A stretch of 36,947 nucleotides of DNA from Treponema sp. (lineage in GTDB: Bacteria > Spirochaetota > Spirochaetia > Treponematales > Treponemataceae): NCBI GenBank assembly GCA_024690865.1, contig JAILON010000161.1:1-36947 (forward strand), given 5' to 3'. Below the pieces are notes generated by a model, which saw nothing but the letters and a program-made list of their open reading frames with translations, was not told where the DNA came from and did no database searches. Position 1 is the first letter of the stretch. Each line of letters opens with the position of its first letter. Shown here piece by piece: positions 32,774 to 36,947 of the stretch. Made by a program: the position numbers and the translations under genes.

Positions 32774-33976
32774 ATGCAGCCTAGGAAAATCGGCCTCTAC
32801 ATCCACGAAGTGCTTTACAACAGGGGAGGAACGGAGGCCTACACCGTCAGGATGGCGGAGGCTCTGTCGGAAATCTACCCCGAATCCCGCATTTCCTTCG
32901 TTTCCGAATGCTACGCCCCCTCCGACTTCACGGGCAATGCGGATTTCTGCGCCATGATGAAGGAACGCTACGGCGTCACCTTCGATTCCGGCAGGGTCGG
33001 TTTTAAGGCCGTGCGGGCAGGAAGCGGGCCAAGTGCCGGACAAACGGCAGGGGCATGCGCCGGGGGCAGGCTGGGCAAGCTGCTCCAAAAGAAGCGGCTC
33101 CAGGACGCATCGAGGGAATTCGACCTTTTCTTCTACTGCAGCCGGGGCTACATGGGCTTCCGCGGCAGGCGCAACGTCGCCATCATCCACTTTCCAATGA
33201 ACCCGAGCACAGACCGGGGCACATCCCTGCCGGCCCGTCTCCTCCGCAGGCAAAGGGACAGGCGCTTTGCCTCCTCCTACGACGCATACCTTCCCAACTC
33301 GGACTTCACCGGGCACTACCTGCGGCAGTACTGGCCGGACATACCCACGGACAGGATCCAGCTCCTCTACCCGCCCATCGCCCCCGTCCCCGACCTGGGC
33401 CTGCCAAAGGAAAAGCTCATCCTCGTGTGCAGCAGGATCGACGCGGCCAAGAAGCTGGAGCTTTTGATAGACTCCTACCGCAGCTCGCAGTTCCTGCACG
33501 ACAACTACCAGCTGGCCATCGCGGGCAACAATGCGAGCGACACCGTGGACTACTGGGAAAAGATCCTCGCCTACACGAAAGCCGGAGACGTGGACCTGTA
33601 CCCCAATGCCTCCTGGGACAAAATCGTGGAGCTGTACAACCGGGCGCAGGTCTTCTGGCACTGCAAGGGCTACGGCGAGGACGACCCCTACATGATGGAG
33701 CACTTCGGCATGACGACCGTGGAGGCGATGGGGGCAGGCTGCGTGCCCGTCGTCATAAACAAGGGGGGCCAGGCGGAAATAGTGACAGAAGGAAGCGGCT
33801 TCAAGTGGGACAGGCCGGAAGAGCTTGTCGCCCGCACGGAGGAACTGGCCCGCGATCCCGACATGATGGCGCGGATGTCGCAGGCGGCACGGCGGCGGGC
33901 GGCATCCTTCTACACGGGCGAATTCCGGGAACGGCTCCACGCCATACTTGCAGAGGCGTTCCCGGACGGCAACTAG
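32774..33976 (+). CDS. Family 4 glycosyltransferase (400 aa)
   Basis: A cytosolic GT-B enzyme that transfers a sugar from a nucleotide donor. The N-terminal domain opens with GLYIHEVLYNRGGTEAYTVR (acceptor side), and IIHFPMNPSTDRG lies near the cleft. The C-terminal donor-binding domain has LILVCSRIDAAKKLELLIDS and the retaining-enzyme signature EHFGMTTVEAMGAG (an E-x7-E motif) followed by VVINKGGQAEIV, as in ALG11-like family 4 enzymes. A Gly/Ala/Ser-rich segment near residues 80-97 (AGSGPSAGQTAGACAGG) looks like an insertion between conserved parts. It heads a run with the next two genes and likely builds a surface oligosaccharide. Confidence 0.9.
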   Translation: MQPRKIGLYIHEVLYNRGGTEAYTVRMAEALSEIYPESRISFVSECYAPSDFTGNADFCAMMKERYGVTFDSGRVGFKAVRAGSGPSAGQTAGACAGGRLGKLLQKKRLQDASREFDLFFYCSRGYMGFRGRRNVAIIHFPMNPSTDRGTSLPARLLRRQRDRRFASSYDAYLPNSDFTGHYLRQYWPDIPTDRIQLLYPPIAPVPDLGLPKEKLILVCSRIDAAKKLELLIDSYRSSQFLHDNYQLAIAGNNASDTVDYWEKILAYTKAGDVDLYPNASWDKIVELYNRAQVFWHCKGYGEDDPYMMEHFGMTTVEAMGAGCVPVVINKGGQAEIVTEGSGFKWDRPEELVARTEELARDPDMMARMSQAARRRAASFYTGEFRERLHAILAEAFPDGN

Positions 33977-34000
33977 CGGCAGCGAGCGAGGAGAAAGGCG

Positions 34001-35167
34001 ATGGCAGGAAAAATCGTATTCATCACAAGCCACAACTGGGACACGAAGCGTTTGGGCGGATTCCACAAGCTGGCCGAAGCGGCGTGCAGGGCAGGACTGG
34101 AGACGGTGTTCTTCAGCTTTCCCCGCCCCTACTACGGTCTCCTGCTCAAGCGGGAACAGCTGAACGCGGAAGTGATACGGAAGCTTTCCGCCGGAGCCAG
34201 GTACGAACTTGAGGAGGGCAAGGAAATCCTGAACGTGGCATTCCCGACCTTCCGCATTCCCGATGCGGCGGGAAAGGTCGTGCCCGCCTGCATCATGAAC
34301 TTCCTGCTCCGCCACTCGCTCAGAACATTCCGCAGCTTCGCGCGGGAATTCCTGTCGGGCGCGGACTGCTTCGTCTTCGAGTCCTGCGAAGGAATCGCCT
34401 TCGTTGACAGGATAAAAAAACTCTTTCCCCAGGCGAAGATACTCTACCGCCCGTCCGACCCGCTCGTATACGCTTCCGTCCCGGAACGGACCAAGGCACT
34501 TGAACGGAACATGCTGCTCAAGGCGGACCGGACCCTACTTGTAAACCAGGAAGGGCTGGAAGCCTACCGGAATATAATCCCGGAATTTGACCAGAAGGTG
34601 CCGCATACCATCCTGCCCAACGGCGTGGACCTGGCCCCCTACATGCGGCGCTACCCGGAACCGGAGATGCTCAAGGGGAAGAAGAGCGTGGTCTACGTAG
34701 GCGCATGGGGAGTGGAATGGCCCCTTTTGTACAAGGCCGCGGAAGCACTGCCCAAGCTGCACTTCTTCGTCGTCTGCCCCAACTACCCGGACAAGACCGT
34801 GCTGGGCCGGGTGGAAAAGATTGCGAACCTGACCTACGTTCCCGGCATAAAGAGCGGCGAGGTTCCCGAATGGATAACGAACTGCACGGTCGTCATGGTC
34901 CCATACGTGACCGACTTCTATAAGGACAGGCCGCTCGGCATAACGGCAAAATACTACCAGGCGATGGCGGCCCACAAGCCCATCGTCGCCTATTCCGACA
35001 CGGAAAAGCTGGCCGAGGTGGGGGTGACCGTGACATACAGCTACGATAACTTCATCGGCGAGGTCGAAAAGGCCGCCGCCGAAAAGTACCGCAGCTACGA
35101 CTTTGACCTGACGGGACGCGACTGGCAGGTCATAGGCAGGAAGTTCCTTGCCGAGGTGGAAGCATGA
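34001..35167 (+). CDS. GT-B glycosyltransferase, GumK-like (388 aa)
   Basis: A second glycosyltransferase in the locus. The sequence shows the GT-B layout: KIVFITSHNWDTKRLGGFHK at the N-terminus, then KILYRPSDPLVYASVP and TLLVNQEGLEAYRN, with HTILPNGVDLAPYMRR entering the donor domain. KSVVYVGAWGVEWPLLYKAA and VMVPYVTDFYKDRPLGITAK follow, with the RPLGITAKYYQAMAAHKPIV block near the nucleotide-sugar site. This pattern recalls the glucuronosyltransferase GumK (GT70) and its relatives; the sugar is not certain. AGGAG lies about 7 bases before ATG 34001. The stop codon overlaps the next gene's start as ATGA, so the two are translationally coupled. Confidence 0.85.
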   Translation: MAGKIVFITSHNWDTKRLGGFHKLAEAACRAGLETVFFSFPRPYYGLLLKREQLNAEVIRKLSAGARYELEEGKEILNVAFPTFRIPDAAGKVVPACIMNFLLRHSLRTFRSFAREFLSGADCFVFESCEGIAFVDRIKKLFPQAKILYRPSDPLVYASVPERTKALERNMLLKADRTLLVNQEGLEAYRNIIPEFDQKVPHTILPNGVDLAPYMRRYPEPEMLKGKKSVVYVGAWGVEWPLLYKAAEALPKLHFFVVCPNYPDKTVLGRVEKIANLTYVPGIKSGEVPEWITNCTVVMVPYVTDFYKDRPLGITAKYYQAMAAHKPIVAYSDTEKLAEVGVTVTYSYDNFIGEVEKAAAEKYRSYDFDLTGRDWQVIGRKFLAEVEA

Positions 35168-36947
35168 AGAACAAAAGCGTGATAAAAGGGGCGTACGTGG
35201 CGGCGGCCGCCGTCATCTGCGCGATTTCGCTGGCCGGAATGGTTCCGCCCATACGGAAGGGGCTCATCCAGTACATCGCGGTCAGCTACATGCACCGGTC
35301 GCTGAACATGGGCTACTGGATGCAGCAGCTGTTCGCACTTTCCTTCCTGGCCTTCACCCTGAACCTCCTGGTTTTCCTGGCCGTCATGACGGAAGCGGGG
35401 AGGAAGCTGTGGCGGGAGCTCCTTGGAGAACTGAAGGAAAAGGCCCTGTCCATCTATGCCGACAGGAGGCAGATCCTCATCTTCTTCGCGCTGTTCTGCT
35501 TCGCACTGCTCACCGTGTTCAGGGCAAACTACTACTATGGAGGGGCGGACGACCTGTTCCGGGCCATGACGGGAGAAAGGGCATGGCGCAACTTCTACCG
35601 CTACATCTCCCACTTCATGTCCATCTTCATCCACACCAGTCCCAAGATATTCGACATCGCCCCCCTCACGCAGCTCATGGCCCTGCTGGTCATGGCCATC
35701 GTGACGGTCATGCTGATCCGCATCACGGGGGCCGGCAACGCTGGCGGAACAAGTGGCGCAGGAGGGACCGGCGAGGTGGGCAGAGCCGGCGGCACGGACG
35801 GCGCGACTGAATTCAGCGGCGCGGGCAGAACTGGCGAAACGGGCGGAATCGGCGGCACCAACGCAGGCAGTATCACTGGCGCGGACGGTGCGACTGGAGC
35901 CGGCGCGGGAGCCCCGGGAGGCAGGCTTTCTCCCCTGATGTACCTGGCGGGGCTTCCCGTCTGCATCTATCCCTATTTTCTGGACAACCTTTCGTACCGC
36001 TACGATTCCCCCTACATGGCCCTGTCGGTCTTCTTCAGCGTGCTGCCCTTCCTCTTCACGCACAGGCTCCGCTACTTTGCCCCCATATCGCTGGCAAGCC
36101 TTTTCCTGATGTGCCTTTCCTACCAGGCTGCGTCCGGGGTATACATCGTCGTCTGCGCCTTCTGCGTGTTCAAGATGTGGTGCCTGGACAAACTGGAACC
36201 GAAGGGGATCGCCCTCTTCATCCTCACGGCCATCGCCTGCTACCTGCTCGCGCTCGTCCTGTTCTTCGGCCTGTTCAACGTACAGCCGACCGGCACGTCA
36301 TACGTGGACAAGAACGTGGACCTGTCGGCACTCGCAAAAAACATGCAGTCCTACCTCTGGCAGCTTTCCTACGACATGGGCCGCAGCACGATAAAGCTGG
36401 CGGGCATCATGCTGCTGCCCATCTTCATCGCGTCCTCATGCCTCGTAAGCCGCAGGACCCGGATACAGACGGTTCCCGTCGCCCTGCTGCTCATCGCCTT
36501 CTGCACGGTGTTTTCCGCCGGGGCCTTCCTCGTAATGGGCCGCCCCCTGTGGGAGCCGCGCTCCAAGTTCTCCTTCGGCATCCTCGTGGGGCTCGTCTCC
36601 ATCTGCTGCACCGCCTGGACAGCGGGCCGGAGCTCCGGCGGTACGGGGCAGACAGCCGACGGAGGAACAAAACAGTCCGGCGGTACGGGACAGCCCACCA
36701 ATGCGGGACAGTCCGGCGACGATGCCGCCCAGTTCGACGGAGGGCAGACATACCAGCCGAGCGGGGCCACAGTCCGCCAGAAGCCCCTGTACCGCTGCCG
36801 TCCCCTGACCTACTGCAGCAGGGCGGCCGTACTGCTGCTCGCATACAGCTGCGTCACGTTCGCCTTCGCTATGGGAAACGTCCAGGCATCCCAAAAGAAG
36901 TACACGGAATTCAGGATGTCGCTGCTCGTGGAGGACCTTGCCCACAT
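35164..36947 (+). CDS. GtrII-like membrane protein, second copy, cut by window end (at least 594 aa)
   Basis: The reading frame stays open to the last base, so the C-terminus is missing. It is a paralogue of the 30877-32661 protein: both share FRANYYYGGADDLFRAM versus IRANYSNYPIDDLARQL, DNLSYRYDSPYMALSVF versus SNFSYRYDSPYMAFSIL, MCLSYQAASGVYI versus MCTSYQASSGIYV, and the FAFAMGNVQASQKKYTEFR end. Unlike the paralogue it has two Gly/Ala/Thr/Ser-rich insertions, residues about 190-253 and 488-537, inside otherwise alignable membrane segments. The start overlaps the preceding stop by 4 bases. The expected role is transfer of a sugar from a lipid carrier to a surface glycan. Confidence 0.82.
   Translation, partial: MKNKSVIKGAYVAAAAVICAISLAGMVPPIRKGLIQYIAVSYMHRSLNMGYWMQQLFALSFLAFTLNLLVFLAVMTEAGRKLWRELLGELKEKALSIYADRRQILIFFALFCFALLTVFRANYYYGGADDLFRAMTGERAWRNFYRYISHFMSIFIHTSPKIFDIAPLTQLMALLVMAIVTVMLIRITGAGNAGGTSGAGGTGEVGRAGGTDGATEFSGAGRTGETGGIGGTNAGSITGADGATGAGAGAPGGRLSPLMYLAGLPVCIYPYFLDNLSYRYDSPYMALSVFFSVLPFLFTHRLRYFAPISLASLFLMCLSYQAASGVYIVVCAFCVFKMWCLDKLEPKGIALFILTAIACYLLALVLFFGLFNVQPTGTSYVDKNVDLSALAKNMQSYLWQLSYDMGRSTIKLAGIMLLPIFIASSCLVSRRTRIQTVPVALLLIAFCTVFSAGAFLVMGRPLWEPRSKFSFGILVGLVSICCTAWTAGRSSGGTGQTADGGTKQSGGTGQPTNAGQSGDDAAQFDGGQTYQPSGATVRQKPLYRCRPLTYCSRAAVLLLAYSCVTFAFAMGNVQASQKKYTEFRMSLLVEDLAH

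Noticed and set aside
34365..34385. TTCGAGTCC word suggestive of a tRNA T-arm
   Set aside because: Lies inside the glycosyltransferase gene; no acceptor or anticodon stems can be formed around it. No tRNA found elsewhere.

Overview
The window looks like chromosomal DNA of a GC-rich host-associated spirochaete, most likely a Treponema relative. This rests on three things: two methyl-accepting chemotaxis proteins of the treponemal type, an archaeal/eukaryal-type phenylalanyl-tRNA synthetase alpha subunit (a known spirochaete trait), and an HU-like/DUF4469 protein next to DUF4143-type ATPases. No rRNA, tRNA, CRISPR array or intact insertion sequence was seen. Species assignment is inference.

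Layout. 0.2-10.3 kb is a sensory block: two 698-residue chemoreceptors in tandem, a SAM methyltransferase, a large BvgS-like hybrid histidine kinase, a membrane GGDEF protein and a YfbR-type 5'-nucleotidase. 10.3-12 kb holds a GC-rich multi-stem element, nine 23-bp tandem repeats and a DUF4143-type ATPase whose promoter is built from the last two repeats. 12-15.2 kb has a YcaQ-type DNA glycosylase-like gene, then a reverse-strand operon (antitoxin-like protein, voltage-gated K+ channel, GNAT, TfoX-N). 15.3-17.1 kb is an AT-rich island with a membrane-anchored DnaQ-like exonuclease and a BamE-like secreted protein. 17.1-20.2 kb has pheS, a second antitoxin-like gene and a DUF5718 gene. 20.3-23.7 kb is a two-gene sensory operon (FIST protein, cytosolic hybrid kinase). 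24-25.6 kb has a tandem pair of related envelope proteins; 25.8-27.1 kb is NADP-type isocitrate dehydrogenase. 27.1-28.6 kb is a second DUF4143-type ATPase, again with direct repeats running into its promoter. 28.6-30.8 kb has a lipoprotein, a possible restriction-modification remnant, a 22-bp palindromic repeat array and the HU-like protein. 30.9 kb to the right edge is a cell-surface glycan locus: GtrII-like membrane protein, two GT-B glycosyltransferases, and a second GtrII-like protein cut by the window end.

Three themes cut across the genes. (1) Promoters of several genes (GGDEF, yfbR, both ATPases, pheS) place the -10 box only 6-8 bases before the start codon, which predicts leaderless mRNAs. 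(2) Short tandem repeat arrays abut or overlap such promoters at both DUF4143 ATPases, and a third array sits upstream of a similar -10/ATG pair; this is the best candidate here for an undescribed regulatory or selfish system. (3) Conserved proteins carry Gly/Ala/Ser/Thr/Asp-rich low-complexity insertions, shown most clearly by comparing the two GtrII-like paralogues.

All assignments come from reading the sequence and recalling families; no database search was run.
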